Assembly (NCBI GenBank): GCA_017484135.1
Contig: JAFUTQ010000059.1
Coordinates: forward strand, 79,414 to 143,413
Source: Lachnospiraceae bacterium
GTDB lineage: Bacteria; Bacillota; Clostridia; Lachnospirales; Lachnospiraceae
DNA: 64,000 bases
Direction of reading: 5' to 3'
Position 1 is the stretch's first letter, and the number at the start of each line of letters is the position of its first letter. Shown here piece after piece: positions 53,318 through 62,264 of the stretch. The notes under the pieces were generated by a model. That model did not search any database. It had not been told where the DNA came from and saw only the letters and a program-made list of their open reading frames with translations. Both the position numbers and the translations under genes were made by a program.

Positions 53318-53619
53318 GTAAGATTCTCAATGCGTTTTGTCAGTTCGTTCGCAACCCCCATATCAATGCACTGGAATTCCATGATGATTCCCGCCGCGTC
53401 AAGACCGGTCTGCGAATCCTTTAATTCTTCCGCTGTAAACTGGTTATCATATGCTACTACGAGAAAGTCGATCATGGCCTCTACATCGGTTCTTGTGTAT
53501 CGCGTGTGCGTGTCGATCACTTCTGTCAGGTCCAAATAACTCATATATGTGTCGACGGACATTCTGGGCATTGTGTATTCTTTATTTCCTACGATTATTT
53601 TTCTTTTTTCTGCGCTCAT
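53308..53619 (-). CDS. Tail assembly chaperone (G-like)
   Basis: 103 aa, acidic, located after the major tail gene (SAEKRKIIVGNKEYTMPRMSVDTYMSYLDLTEV). This is the place and size of the short chaperone that coats the tape measure. It ends ENLTKN-stop, where the last codons form the slippery heptamer. AGGAGG lies 7-8 nt before the ATG at 53619. Confidence 0.82.
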   Translation of the reverse strand: MSAEKRKIIVGNKEYTMPRMSVDTYMSYLDLTEVIDTHTRYTRTDVEAMIDFLVVAYDNQFTAEELKDSQTGLDAAGIIMEFQCIDMGVANELTKRIENLTKN

Positions 53620-53637
53620 CACTTTCCTCCTGCATTT

Positions 53638-54246
53638 CTACGCTGTTGCGGTGTCTCTTTCCTGCACCTTCTCAAACCACTTGGTAATGGCTTCTTTTGC
53701 GTCGGTATCGTCGTCCACAAGATTCGATTCGTCAACCGATATCTCGTACAGACTGTCAAGGCTGCGCTCGTAAAACGATCCCTTGATGCTCTTGGTCGTC
53801 GGCGAGAGCTTTCCTTCCTTGGTGCTTGCCTCCTCGCTGATTCCTTCGGCAAATTTGCCGCAGTAAAACCACCTAAACTCATACTTGCCGTTTAACTTTC
53901 TCTCGCGCCACCCGATTGCAACCTCCGGCGCGGAATCCTCACTTGATTTTGTCAGGAAGCCGTTTTCATACAACTGTCCGAACAGGATCGCCCGATCCTG
54001 CGGCGCAAGCTGATTGATCTCAAGCTCAATCTCTGTCCCTTCGTAGGAATTGATAACCTCCTCTGTTCCGTCGTCCGAATAAATCTTTTCCGAACTCCAT
54101 TTCTCATCAACTTTCGCTTTGATCGCTCTGGCCAACTTAACCGGCACTCCTGCACTGTATGCCGTTGCTGTGTTCTGGATTAGTTTTGCAATGTAGATAT
54201 CCTTGCATCCACATGTTCTGCTTCTCACAATTTGCTGTTCGCTCAT
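53638..54246 (-). CDS. Phage major tail (tube) protein
   Basis: A 202-aa protein of the phi13-type major tail family (CGCKDIYIAKLIQNTATAYSAG, EGTEIELEINQLAPQDRAILFGQ). It carries an internal stretch with WFYCGKFAEGISEEASTKEGKLSP typical of tube proteins. Follows the tail terminator and completion genes. Confidence 0.88.
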   Translation of the reverse strand: MSEQQIVRSRTCGCKDIYIAKLIQNTATAYSAGVPVKLARAIKAKVDEKWSSEKIYSDDGTEEVINSYEGTEIELEINQLAPQDRAILFGQLYENGFLTKSSEDSAPEVAIGWRERKLNGKYEFRWFYCGKFAEGISEEASTKEGKLSPTTKSIKGSFYERSLDSLYEISVDESNLVDDDTDAKEAITKWFEKVQERDTATA

Positions 54247-54248
54247 TT

Positions 54249-54605
54249 TTATTCCTCTCCTTCATAAAACTTTGAAAACCTCTGCGCTTTCATGTAGATC
54301 CCATCCTCCGGCTGCGAATCGTCTGCATTCCGGCCTTCGAAGTCAAATCCGTGCTCTATCATCAATTCTTTAATCTCCCGGGATAATGCAACCTCGTCTT
54401 TTTCGGAAAAAATCGTAACCTGCAGGGACAGTGTTGATCCCTCTGCATCGTCATCTGAGAAATTCGCATCATCCTCGCCCAGATCCCACAGGGTCACATG
54501 CGTATCGTGGATATTCTTGTCGTACCACCCCTGCATCACTGTGATCCCTCTGTCGCTTATCTGTTTTAATGCCTCTGCTGCATCTCTTATAATATCCGGG
54601 CACAT
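54249..54605 (-). CDS. Phage tail completion/terminator protein
   Basis: A 118-aa protein just before the major tail gene, the usual place of the tail terminator. An ATG at 54605 is preferred (GAGGTGGTG upstream) over 54620. The family is assigned by position and size only. Confidence 0.6.
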   Translation of the reverse strand: MCPDIIRDAAEALKQISDRGITVMQGWYDKNIHDTHVTLWDLGEDDANFSDDDAEGSTLSLQVTIFSEKDEVALSREIKELMIEHGFDFEGRNADDSQPEDGIYMKAQRFSKFYEGEE

Positions 54606-54616
54606 ACAGCACCACC

Positions 54617-55069
54617 TCACTTTATTGTGTTATTCAGGAAAGCCTGGTACTCTCTCTCTGCAATCTTTTGCAGCTCTCCGTCCGCTTCCCGTCCGGTTGC
54701 GTAGATGAATTCGCGGGGCGGCTGGTAGATGGTTCCCCAGTTAATGAATTTGGTGTAAAAGTAGTCTCCATGCTCCGCCTTACCATCCCACCCCACCTGT
54801 GCGGTTGCGCCTGTGCCCTTTACCTTGACCTTGTCAACCGGGATGCTGTCCGCCGCATGAGCCGACACATGGGATTTCGTGCCAAATCCCCGACCGCTTT
54901 TTTTAATGTCTGCAGATCTTGGGATTTTGCCTGACATGATTCTCTTTACAACAGGCTGGCCTTCCTCCACAATTTTTTTGTTGACCGCTCCGATCTCGGC
55001 GTCACTTGCAACGGATTCGAGCGCTTTTAAGAGCTCCTCAAGCCCCTTAAATTCCATGTCAACCTTCAT
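54617..55069 (-). CDS. HK97 gp10-like head-tail joining protein
   Basis: A 150-aa protein (EFKGLEELLKALESVASDA, KSHVSAHAADSIPV, EHGDYFYTKFINWGT) with the pattern of the HK97 gp10/minor tail component family. It lies between head closure and tail completion genes. Confidence 0.8.
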   Translation of the reverse strand: MKVDMEFKGLEELLKALESVASDAEIGAVNKKIVEEGQPVVKRIMSGKIPRSADIKKSGRGFGTKSHVSAHAADSIPVDKVKVKGTGATAQVGWDGKAEHGDYFYTKFINWGTIYQPPREFIYATGREADGELQKIAEREYQAFLNNTIK

Positions 55070-55072
55070 GAC

Positions 55073-55396
55073 TTAATCTCCGATTCGGCACTTTAACAAC
55101 ACGGTTCTTTCATCCGTATACATAGGGGATGCGTCATAGACCTTGTACTCTGTCCCCTTATATTCTGCCGAGAACTCTTTCAGGTTTTTCCGAATTTCCT
55201 CCATCTTTTGACAGTTTCGGACTTTGAATACGATGGTGTTCTCCAGCCCTTTTTGCAACGCCGTATATCTCTCATTCGTCCCCAGGCTCTGGACGTCGCA
55301 CCAGCATCTGTAATATTCCGTTTTTTCCGATGTCTTTCTCCCGTCCAGGATTTTTGTTTCTGTCCGGATAATGGTTATACGCCCTGTTTTGCTCAT
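55073..55396 (-). CDS. Phage head closure/head-tail adaptor protein
   Basis: 107 aa (TGRITIIRTETKILDGRKTSEKTEYYRCWCDVQSL), matching the small beta-barrel head-closure family (SPP1 gp16-like). It overlaps the connector gene by 4 nt. Confidence 0.78.
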   Translation of the reverse strand: MSKTGRITIIRTETKILDGRKTSEKTEYYRCWCDVQSLGTNERYTALQKGLENTIVFKVRNCQKMEEIRKNLKEFSAEYKGTEYKVYDASPMYTDERTVLLKCRIGD

Positions 55397-55701
55397 TTTG
55401 CACCTCCATACATTTCTTTCAGCAGCATGGAGGATACAGCGTGTGTGAGCGCGGTCGGATTTTGATATTTTTCTCGATTATCGTACATATCCTTTACCGA
55501 GCCGAATACGAGCATTTTTTGACGGCTTGTCATCTCCCATCGATCAAAGTCCGGGATCAGCTCTTCCAGCTCCTCAATTGCCGTTTCGAGCATTAATTCA
55601 ATAATTTCCTCGTCATCGTCATAATCGATGTGGCAATACGTCTTGCACGCCTCTATCAGAGCGTTTCTGTACGTTGCCTTTTCCTCGTCTGTCATACTCA
55701 C
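55393..55701 (-). CDS. Phage head-tail connector (gp6-like)
   Basis: 102-aa helical acidic protein (RNALIEACKTYCHIDYDDDEEIIELMLETAIEEL) with the pattern of gp6/gp15-like connectors; directly after the capsid gene. Confidence 0.78.
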   Translation of the reverse strand: MSMTDEEKATYRNALIEACKTYCHIDYDDDEEIIELMLETAIEELEELIPDFDRWEMTSRQKMLVFGSVKDMYDNREKYQNPTALTHAVSSMLLKEMYGGAK

Positions 55702-55715
55702 ACCCGCTTTCCCTG

Positions 55716-56948
55716 CTATCCGTTCACAGTCTCCGTGATCTCGCCTTTGATGACCGCCTCAGTGTCAACAGCCTGCACGTCAAAGCGATCACGCACCTTG
55801 ATACCTGTCATATCCTTGCCCCACAGGCTGTCTCCTTTGTCGTTCAGATCAATCGTCAGCACGTTTCTGTCAAAGAGCGTGATGGCTTCGTGCAGATCTC
55901 CGCAAAAGATCGGGTGCTTATATCCCTTGATCGTTGTTCCATCCGTATCAAGGATTGGTGTTGATTTCAGCGTTTTTTTGGACAATTTTACAATGCGGTA
56001 CTCGCCGAAGAGCAGCTTTCCCTTTGTCTGCTGCGTCGGATCCGGCTGCAGGATGTATTTGCCATTTTCATCTTTGAGCTTATCAAGGTAGTTAAATCCG
56101 CTCTGATTGGTGATGACGATCGCTGTAGCTGCAATCGCAGGATCTAACTGCTCGTTAAAAATGTCTTTGAGACTATCAATATTCGAAACAACAACCTCCT
56201 TGTCCTCCGTGATTTCGTTGATCACCTTGAGGATCATTGCGTTTCGCGTCGCTTTTGTTTTCTTGGCGATCCACTTATTGATGTATGCCATAATATTGGT
56301 CGCGCTGTCCTCCAGCAGTTCGGCTGTAACCTTCAAGATTCCGCCTTTTTTCTTTACCTTGTACTCAATGGTTTTGAACTTGGGCTCGTCCATCTGCGGA
56401 AAATCTGCTGCCTCGTCCACGTTGTCAAATGGCGTTGATTCTGCGTCGACCTCGATGTTTCTGGTACCGGATTTGGTGGCCACACCCTCGGTGTTGACGT
56501 ACTGCTCCAAATTGTCATCCGAGCGCCGCAGTGAGATGATGTCCGTCCGGATATCCTCCGGGATGGTTACCCCAATGCCCTTTTCTCCGTCTGAATCGGC
56601 GGTTGCGTCACTTGTTAGTGCATCCTTGTATATCCTAAGGCTATCCTCGTCCGGCTCTGTGTGCCTAAATCCTGCCTTGATGATGTTCGCGAAGGCTCCG
56701 ACGATGCTTTGCTTGTCGCTTTTTACTGCGCCGCCGACCTGCTTTGCCTGTCCATTTTTAACCTTATCTTCAATGTCCTCTCGCTCCTCGTCCTCCAGGT
56801 CATAAAGCAGGTCAAATCTTTCCTGCAGTTCCTTGAGCTCCTCTTTCGCCGCTTTTGCCTTGTCAAGTTTGCCGTCATTGACGAGGCTCTTGACCTCGTT
56901 TTTCTTGTCGTTGATTGTCTTGAGTAGTTCCTGCATTTCTTTGTTCAT
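55716..56948 (-). CDS. Phage major capsid protein, HK97 fold
   Basis: 410 aa. Residues 1-70 are a charged coiled coil, likely the delta domain removed by the protease encoded upstream. The core shows VTIPEDIRTDIISLRRSDDNLEQYV, MDEPKFKTIEYKVKKKGGILKVTAELLEDS and the C-terminal RDRFDVQAVDTEAVIKGEI, typical of HK97-like capsids. AAGGAG precedes the ATG. Confidence 0.93.
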   Translation of the reverse strand: MNKEMQELLKTINDKKNEVKSLVNDGKLDKAKAAKEELKELQERFDLLYDLEDEEREDIEDKVKNGQAKQVGGAVKSDKQSIVGAFANIIKAGFRHTEPDEDSLRIYKDALTSDATADSDGEKGIGVTIPEDIRTDIISLRRSDDNLEQYVNTEGVATKSGTRNIEVDAESTPFDNVDEAADFPQMDEPKFKTIEYKVKKKGGILKVTAELLEDSATNIMAYINKWIAKKTKATRNAMILKVINEITEDKEVVVSNIDSLKDIFNEQLDPAIAATAIVITNQSGFNYLDKLKDENGKYILQPDPTQQTKGKLLFGEYRIVKLSKKTLKSTPILDTDGTTIKGYKHPIFCGDLHEAITLFDRNVLTIDLNDKGDSLWGKDMTGIKVRDRFDVQAVDTEAVIKGEITETVNG

Positions 56949-56974
56949 GTTAATTCTCCTTTTTTAATAGTTGA

Positions 56975-57793
56975 TTAGATGCCGTACATGTCTAAATCCG
57001 CAAGGATCTCCTGCTTTTCCGCTTCGATTCTCTGCGTCTCTCGGTTCCGCATTTCTGCGAGGACCGCATCGACAATGTCCCTTGTGCCCTCTGCGGCTTT
57101 TAACGCCTCCGGAATCTGTTTGTATCTCTCGAAATAATCGGATGTACATGCTGCGACTGCTGCCCGCTCCTCAATTTCGACATTGAAATACTGCGATAAC
57201 TTCTCGCCATCGAACCATGTTTCCGCAGCCATGAGAGCCTTTAGTTTGTCTCTTGTCACGCCCTCTTTTGTGTGCTCTTCGTAAATGTCGAGAATAGATT
57301 CCTCGCAGAGATTCAACTGCTTTATTACATCCTTGAAATCATCTGCGTTGCCGTATGCGATGCACAACGGCTTATGAATCATTGCTTGAGCGCCTGTTGC
57401 GAAATGGAGTTCGTCGCAAGCAAACATGATGACCGATGCGATTGACGCTGCAAGCCCGTCAACATACCCTGTCTTGTGTCCGCTATATCGCTTTAACTGG
57501 TTGTGGATTGCCAGTCCTGCGAATACATCTCCACCGCCCGAATTGAAATAGATGTCTATCGCCTCATATCCATCCAACTGATTGAGAAAATCTGCTATAT
57601 CCTGCGGGCATTTGTCCTCCTCGTACCACATGGATTCCCATGTGGCTGATACAATATCGCCGTAAAAATATAAGGAACATCTGCTCTGCTCCTCGTCTGC
57701 GGTCATATCCAAATAGCCGACATTCTGAATCTTTCCGGTTCGCTTGTCCTTTTTTGTAAAACTGAATCTGTTTTTTATTTTTGGCAACCTCAT
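56975..57793 (-). CDS. Phage head maturation protease, ClpP-like
   Basis: 272 aa. ClpP-fold serine protease: oxyanion region NSGGGDVFAGLAI, nucleophile in DGLAASIAS, catalytic His in AMIHKP. It trims the capsid N-terminal domain. The C-terminal about 70 residues are helical. It overlaps the portal gene by 4 nt. Confidence 0.92.
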   Translation of the reverse strand: MRLPKIKNRFSFTKKDKRTGKIQNVGYLDMTADEEQSRCSLYFYGDIVSATWESMWYEEDKCPQDIADFLNQLDGYEAIDIYFNSGGGDVFAGLAIHNQLKRYSGHKTGYVDGLAASIASVIMFACDELHFATGAQAMIHKPLCIAYGNADDFKDVIKQLNLCEESILDIYEEHTKEGVTRDKLKALMAAETWFDGEKLSQYFNVEIEERAAVAACTSDYFERYKQIPEALKAAEGTRDIVDAVLAEMRNRETQRIEAEKQEILADLDMYGI

Positions 57794-59175
57794 TCACCTC
57801 CTCTCTGTTCGTCCTCGGCCTCTACCTTGTCGGTTTCCTCCGGTTCGTTGTTTTTTGCTCCGTCTGTTTCTTCGCTTTCAGTTTCTTCGTCCTGCTGCGT
57901 CTCCTCCGGATCCTCTGTATATGCCGCGCCTGCCATCCGTAAAGGCACAATATTCCCGTTCGCATACAGTTCATTTCCGTCCTCTGCGTCCGGCAGGTCG
58001 ATCTTTCTTCTCGCCTCGTTGATGCTCATGATTGGTGTTGATACCGCTGTCTTTAGATATTCCATCTGTGTTTTGGAATCCGTCCGAAAAAGCACCTTTT
58101 CATTAAATTTGTAATAAAATCCCTCGTCCTGCTCCGTCTCCGTAAGCATCTTATACCGGATTTCCTCTTCGTACTGTTTGATGATGAAAAGCTCGGTGTC
58201 AACGTAGAATGACAGCTGCTGTATTTCGCTGTTGCTGTATGATGACTTTTCATAATCGTTGATCTGATTCGGCTTAACGCCGAAGGCCGCCGCGATCTGT
58301 AGTGCCGTGTATTTTTTTAGTTCAAAAAACTGCGAATCAGTTAATTTGATATCCAGCGGGGTAAGCTTCATCCCTAGTGGTACTGGTAAGATTCTTCCGG
58401 TGTTCTCCGCGCCATTGGAAAATCTTTCAAACGATTCTCTGAGTGCCTCTCGCGCCGGTTCATTCAGATCTCCGGTATATTCGAGGACGGCCTTGGCTGT
58501 CAGACCGCTTTCATACAGCTTGTTCATAAATCCTTGTGATTTTGATGCCCCCGCAATCGTGTCCTTTAGGATCTGCTGCACCGGCAGTCCGGTAATCCCA
58601 TCGAACGAAAACGAAGTTTTAAAGTGCATGACCTCGTCTGTGCTGAATACATACTGCCGGCCGGATGTCGGATCTGTGTATACATACCACAGGCGTCCTT
58701 CTCCCGCGAAGATTCCCGCATCATCTACCATTATCTGCACGCAGTTTGACTGCATAACCCACAGGTCAATGATCTTAAAATCTCCTCCGTATTTTTTACG
58801 TACAAATTTTTTTCGCATATAGACATAGGCATTGCCGTAGTGATTCCGGTTGATCTCGACCGTGTTCCAAAATGTCGTTGGCGTCTGAAACGGATTTGGT
58901 CGTTTTGTGAGTAGCTTGGAGGTTTCGCTGGCCTCCGGTTCGATAATGCCCTTGTCGGTTTTCTGGTAATATTTAATTGGCATCTTTGCGAGCGTTTCTG
59001 ACAGCATTTTTAAGCACGTGAAGTATGTTACCTCGGATGTCGGCTTTCCTCTGCGCGCCAGTCCTATTTTTTCAAAAAATGTCGGCGAGCTGAGCGTCAT
59101 TACCCCTCCGTTGTTTTGTGGCTCTCCGCGCCACCAATTTGCGACTTTGCTCACAAGTCTCTGAAATGGATTCAC
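57790..59175 (-). CDS. Phage portal protein, HK97 family
   Basis: 461 aa. The core has VTYFTCLKMLSETLAKMPIKYYQ, TFWNTVEINRNHYGNAYVYM and AAAFGVKPNQINDYEKSSYSNSEIQQLSFYVDT. The last about 45 residues are almost only Glu, Asp, Thr and Ala. It lies between terminase and protease. Confidence 0.94.
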   Translation of the reverse strand: MNPFQRLVSKVANWWRGEPQNNGGVMTLSSPTFFEKIGLARRGKPTSEVTYFTCLKMLSETLAKMPIKYYQKTDKGIIEPEASETSKLLTKRPNPFQTPTTFWNTVEINRNHYGNAYVYMRKKFVRKKYGGDFKIIDLWVMQSNCVQIMVDDAGIFAGEGRLWYVYTDPTSGRQYVFSTDEVMHFKTSFSFDGITGLPVQQILKDTIAGASKSQGFMNKLYESGLTAKAVLEYTGDLNEPAREALRESFERFSNGAENTGRILPVPLGMKLTPLDIKLTDSQFFELKKYTALQIAAAFGVKPNQINDYEKSSYSNSEIQQLSFYVDTELFIIKQYEEEIRYKMLTETEQDEGFYYKFNEKVLFRTDSKTQMEYLKTAVSTPIMSINEARRKIDLPDAEDGNELYANGNIVPLRMAGAAYTEDPEETQQDEETESEETDGAKNNEPEETDKVEAEDEQRGGE

Positions 59176-60965
59176 TTATTCTCGCCGCCTTTCTCATAGA
59201 TTTGATATTGTTCAAGCCATTCGTTTACCATGTCGTTAATGTCTGGTCTGTATTCGTCTTTCATCGCTGCTTTCCACGCATCGATAATAGCGTCGATCGG
59301 GTCGATTCTATCCTTATTGATTTCCTTGTCGATTTTGATTTCTCCGAAACTGTTGGAAATGGTCTTTGCATTTGCAATTGACCAGGTCAGGAGCTCATCG
59401 ACTGGGACGATTTTCGCCCCATTTTTTCCTGACTTTATCCCCTCGACTTCCACATTTCCGGCCATGATCTCGAGCCGAAAGTCAACCGTTGCATCGTTGA
59501 GCTCTCTTGCGCTCTGTGTGATTGCCACCGAATCAAATCCCAGTGTTTCGAGATCCGAGAGAAACGCCGAGGCATTGTGTGGATCGTAGCAGATCAGCTG
59601 TGGCTTAAGGCTATACTCTCTTATCAGATCCTTCAGATACCGGATGATATACTTGTAATCTGTCTTGATTCCTCCTAGCGTCTCTGTGACTGTCACAAGT
59701 CCCTTTTTTATCCATACATCGTATGGCACCTTATCCGTCTTGATATGCTCATCCACTCTGTTAGAGGGGATGAAGGAGTGTGTGAAGATGAAATATTTTT
59801 TCACTTCCCCGATCGTATACGGAATAATGATTGCAATCGACGTCAGATCTCCTCCGGATGACAGGTCAACCCCTACGTAACACTTTGAGCCTTTGAAATC
59901 TTGCAATGATTTCAGCACAGCGCACGCTTTCCATTTTGCAATGTCATTGATATATGCGGAATTTGACCATTGGATCCACATATTAAATTGCTTTACCAGC
60001 AGATCCCTTAAATCCTCTCCGCCCATGTCACGCGCTGTATTGGCAATTGGGATTATATTCTCCAGGGCTTCGGGATCAAATTCGAGGATTGGGTTCGCTT
60101 TGATCCAATTCTGCGGCTCGTAGAGATCATCGTCCGTGTCCATCTGGGCGATATATACAAATTGTGTGTCGTTTTCAAATACGCCTTTTAGCAAGTTACA
60201 GCAATATTCGTACAGCTTGTAGCAAGGCGATTTCAGGTCGAATCCTGCTGTTGTGATGACTGAGATCAATGCGGATTTAAGCTTTTTAATACCACCCTCA
60301 AGCAGCTTGTACATCTGGTTGGTCTTGTGCGCGTGGTATTCATCTACAATCCCTAAGTATGCCCGGTGTCCATCCAATGATTTAGTGTCTCCGGACAGTG
60401 CTTTGATCTTGGAATGCGTCAAAAGGCAGTCTATCGTATGGTTATGCTCGTGGACCTTGAACCACTCGGATAAGTCCTCGTCCGCGTTAATAAATTTAAC
60501 AGTCTCCTTGAGTACGACATTGGCCTGATCTTGCTTTGTCGCCGCACAGAATAATTCACCGTAATGATATCCATCGAAATTTCCGTAGTATGTTGCCAAC
60601 ATTCCGTTAATAAACGACTTTCCATTCTGCCTGCCCAGCTGTACGTAAGATGTCCGGAATCTTCGGTATCCCTTTTCTTTCGTCCGCCATCCATGCAGGG
60701 AGCCTAGGATAAAACACTGGAATGGATAGGCTGTTACTGTTTCATTCTGCTCCCCCTCTGCAATCGTCAACTCCTCGGCGAAGTTGATGATTTCCTCTGA
60801 GCTTTCAACGTCAAAATAATATTTGTATGATGCTGTCTTTGACTTTTCGATGTCGTCGAGGTGGCGCTGGCATGCCAATCTGACATATTCTCCCGCAATG
60901 GTCCTTCCCTCGACCACATCGATGGCATATTGGGTACACCGATCTCTACTTTGCATATTTTGCAA
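59172..60965 (-). CDS. Phage terminase large subunit
   Basis: 597 aa. ATPase: Walker A-like LGRQNGKSF, Walker B LGIVDEYHA. Nuclease domain: CYVGVDLSSGGDLTS, CYDPHNA and a C-terminal IDPIDAIIDAW. It overlaps the small subunit gene by 20 nt and portal by 4 nt. Packages DNA into the procapsid. Confidence 0.95.
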   Translation of the reverse strand: MQNMQSRDRCTQYAIDVVEGRTIAGEYVRLACQRHLDDIEKSKTASYKYYFDVESSEEIINFAEELTIAEGEQNETVTAYPFQCFILGSLHGWRTKEKGYRRFRTSYVQLGRQNGKSFINGMLATYYGNFDGYHYGELFCAATKQDQANVVLKETVKFINADEDLSEWFKVHEHNHTIDCLLTHSKIKALSGDTKSLDGHRAYLGIVDEYHAHKTNQMYKLLEGGIKKLKSALISVITTAGFDLKSPCYKLYEYCCNLLKGVFENDTQFVYIAQMDTDDDLYEPQNWIKANPILEFDPEALENIIPIANTARDMGGEDLRDLLVKQFNMWIQWSNSAYINDIAKWKACAVLKSLQDFKGSKCYVGVDLSSGGDLTSIAIIIPYTIGEVKKYFIFTHSFIPSNRVDEHIKTDKVPYDVWIKKGLVTVTETLGGIKTDYKYIIRYLKDLIREYSLKPQLICYDPHNASAFLSDLETLGFDSVAITQSARELNDATVDFRLEIMAGNVEVEGIKSGKNGAKIVPVDELLTWSIANAKTISNSFGEIKIDKEINKDRIDPIDAIIDAWKAAMKDEYRPDINDMVNEWLEQYQIYEKGGENK

Positions 60966-61482
60966 ATTTGTTTTCGGGTTTTTCCTGGGCTTTTGGCACC
61001 ACCAGACGACAGCGGGAGGATATTGTCAGCCCGAAATCCGATGCCCCTTGCCTGCACTGCTTCATGCACCGATCCTGTATGATCATAAGTCGCTCTCTTT
61101 GCTCGTTCACGCACGAAACTGTGCCCACCTGTACGCGTTCTTTTTCTCCGGTGTTTTGATCGACTTGCTCTTTGTATACCGGGAGATCCACCATCAATGG
61201 TGTCTGCCTGATCTGTTCTGTTATTTCTATATACTGATCCTGCGCGATCAGCAGTCGCGCCAGTGCATCACAATCCACATTCGCGATCAGGTTAATTTCC
61301 AGCAACTCCTTGGCCAACTTCCGAAATTTCTTTCGCTGCTCCTGCGTGAGATAATTCGGCGGGCGCACCTTGTCGTTTGGTGCCAGAACCTCTGCATTTT
61401 TTCGTGCTTCAATCTCGGCCTTTGTCAGGTGTTTTTTGTTCTTCATGATCACCAGATCTGTTGGCTGCCTTTGTCCTGCCAT
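60946..61482 (-). CDS. Phage terminase small subunit, P27 family
   Basis: 178 aa: LTKAEIEARKNAEVLAPNDKVRPPNYLTQEQRKKFRKLAKEL and ALARLLIAQDQYIEITEQI are P27-type. The ATG has GAGGAGGGG 6-7 nt upstream. It binds the packaging site and is encoded just before the large subunit. Its first 74 nt overlap the HNH gene in another frame. Confidence 0.9.
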   Translation of the reverse strand: MAGQRQPTDLVIMKNKKHLTKAEIEARKNAEVLAPNDKVRPPNYLTQEQRKKFRKLAKELLEINLIANVDCDALARLLIAQDQYIEITEQIRQTPLMVDLPVYKEQVDQNTGEKERVQVGTVSCVNEQRERLMIIQDRCMKQCRQGASDFGLTISSRCRLVVPKAQEKPENKFAKYAK

Positions 61483-62032
61483 ATTCTGCCCCTCCTCTCT
61501 CTATCCTATATTCGTCCTCTATATTCCGAAATTCTCGTGGGGAGTTTTCTCCAAGAAAAAGGGGGGGTGCGACTAAGAATGCGTCGCTTAAAACTTTCTG
61601 ATACCCCCCTGCCTCTCGGAAATGGTATTCTATCAGTGCCCGCAGCTGTGTCTGCGTCGCGTGTTTGGTCGCCTCGCTCTGTTTATATAGCGCGGTTATG
61701 GTGTTATGCGTAACCTGATTGAGCGGGATCAAGTTGAACGGGTTGAGACGCTGCTCCCAGTCGTCCTCCAATTCGACGATGTGGTGCACTGGCTCGCATG
61801 TAAGCATTTCGTGCTGTGTGTAATATGCATAGATATCCACGTTGTCAAATATCCGGATGATCCGGGCACGCATTATGCGCCATTCTTTTGATGTATAAAA
61901 CTCTGCAGCCTTCTTATTTCTTCTCGCTTGATTGTACTCAACATGTCTTGATATAAATTTCCGTTCGCATTCCGCGCACAGGCGGATTGATTGCGGAATC
62001 AGCTTTCCGCATCTGCATGTTTTTAAAAGCAT
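61409..62032 (-). CDS. HNH endonuclease
   Basis: 207 aa. N-terminal zinc-ribbon-like CRCGKLIPQSIRLCAEC, then an HNH core with VHHIVELEDDWEQRLNPFNLIPL and TH. HNH proteins beside terminases often nick or help cut the packaging site in HK97-like phages. The C-terminal tail runs 74 nt into the terminase gene. Confidence 0.88.
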   Translation of the reverse strand: MLLKTCRCGKLIPQSIRLCAECERKFISRHVEYNQARRNKKAAEFYTSKEWRIMRARIIRIFDNVDIYAYYTQHEMLTCEPVHHIVELEDDWEQRLNPFNLIPLNQVTHNTITALYKQSEATKHATQTQLRALIEYHFREAGGYQKVLSDAFLVAPPLFLGENSPREFRNIEDEYRIERGGAEYGRTKAANRSGDHEEQKTPDKGRD

Positions 62033-62260
62033 CCTAGCCTCCTTTCTTTGGGATAATCAGGGCGGTTGTAGCCACCGCCCCGATTACAGGAGGGCGAAGA
62101 AAGCAGAAAAGCGACTGCATTCCTGCAATCGCTCGTCCAACTGTTCGCGTTATCATGGTAACACATGCGAATCATGTTGTGTGCACCATCTTTTTACCAC
62201 CCAAAACACCATCATTTTACCACGTTTTAACCACCCAAAACACCATCGTTTTACCACGTT
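62033..62260. other. Non-coding stretch before the terminase-region genes
   Basis: 228 nt without a gene. It holds a GGGCGGT/ACCGCCC hairpin (62060-62080), a GCGACTGCA/TGCAATCGC hairpin (62111-62132) and most of the tandem 34-bp repeats at 62197. Its place suggests a packaging (cos or pac) site or a late promoter region. Confidence 0.5.
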
Positions 62261-62264
62261 TTAA
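62197..62264. repeat. Tandem 34-bp repeat, GTGGTwAAAA iterons
   Basis: Two adjacent 34-bp units (62197-62230 and 62231-62264) differ at one base; partial units flank them on both sides (62191, 62265-62279). On the minus strand the motif GTGGT(T)AAAA recurs about every 10-13 bp. The stop codon of the ArpU-like gene lies in unit 2. Confidence 0.85.
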
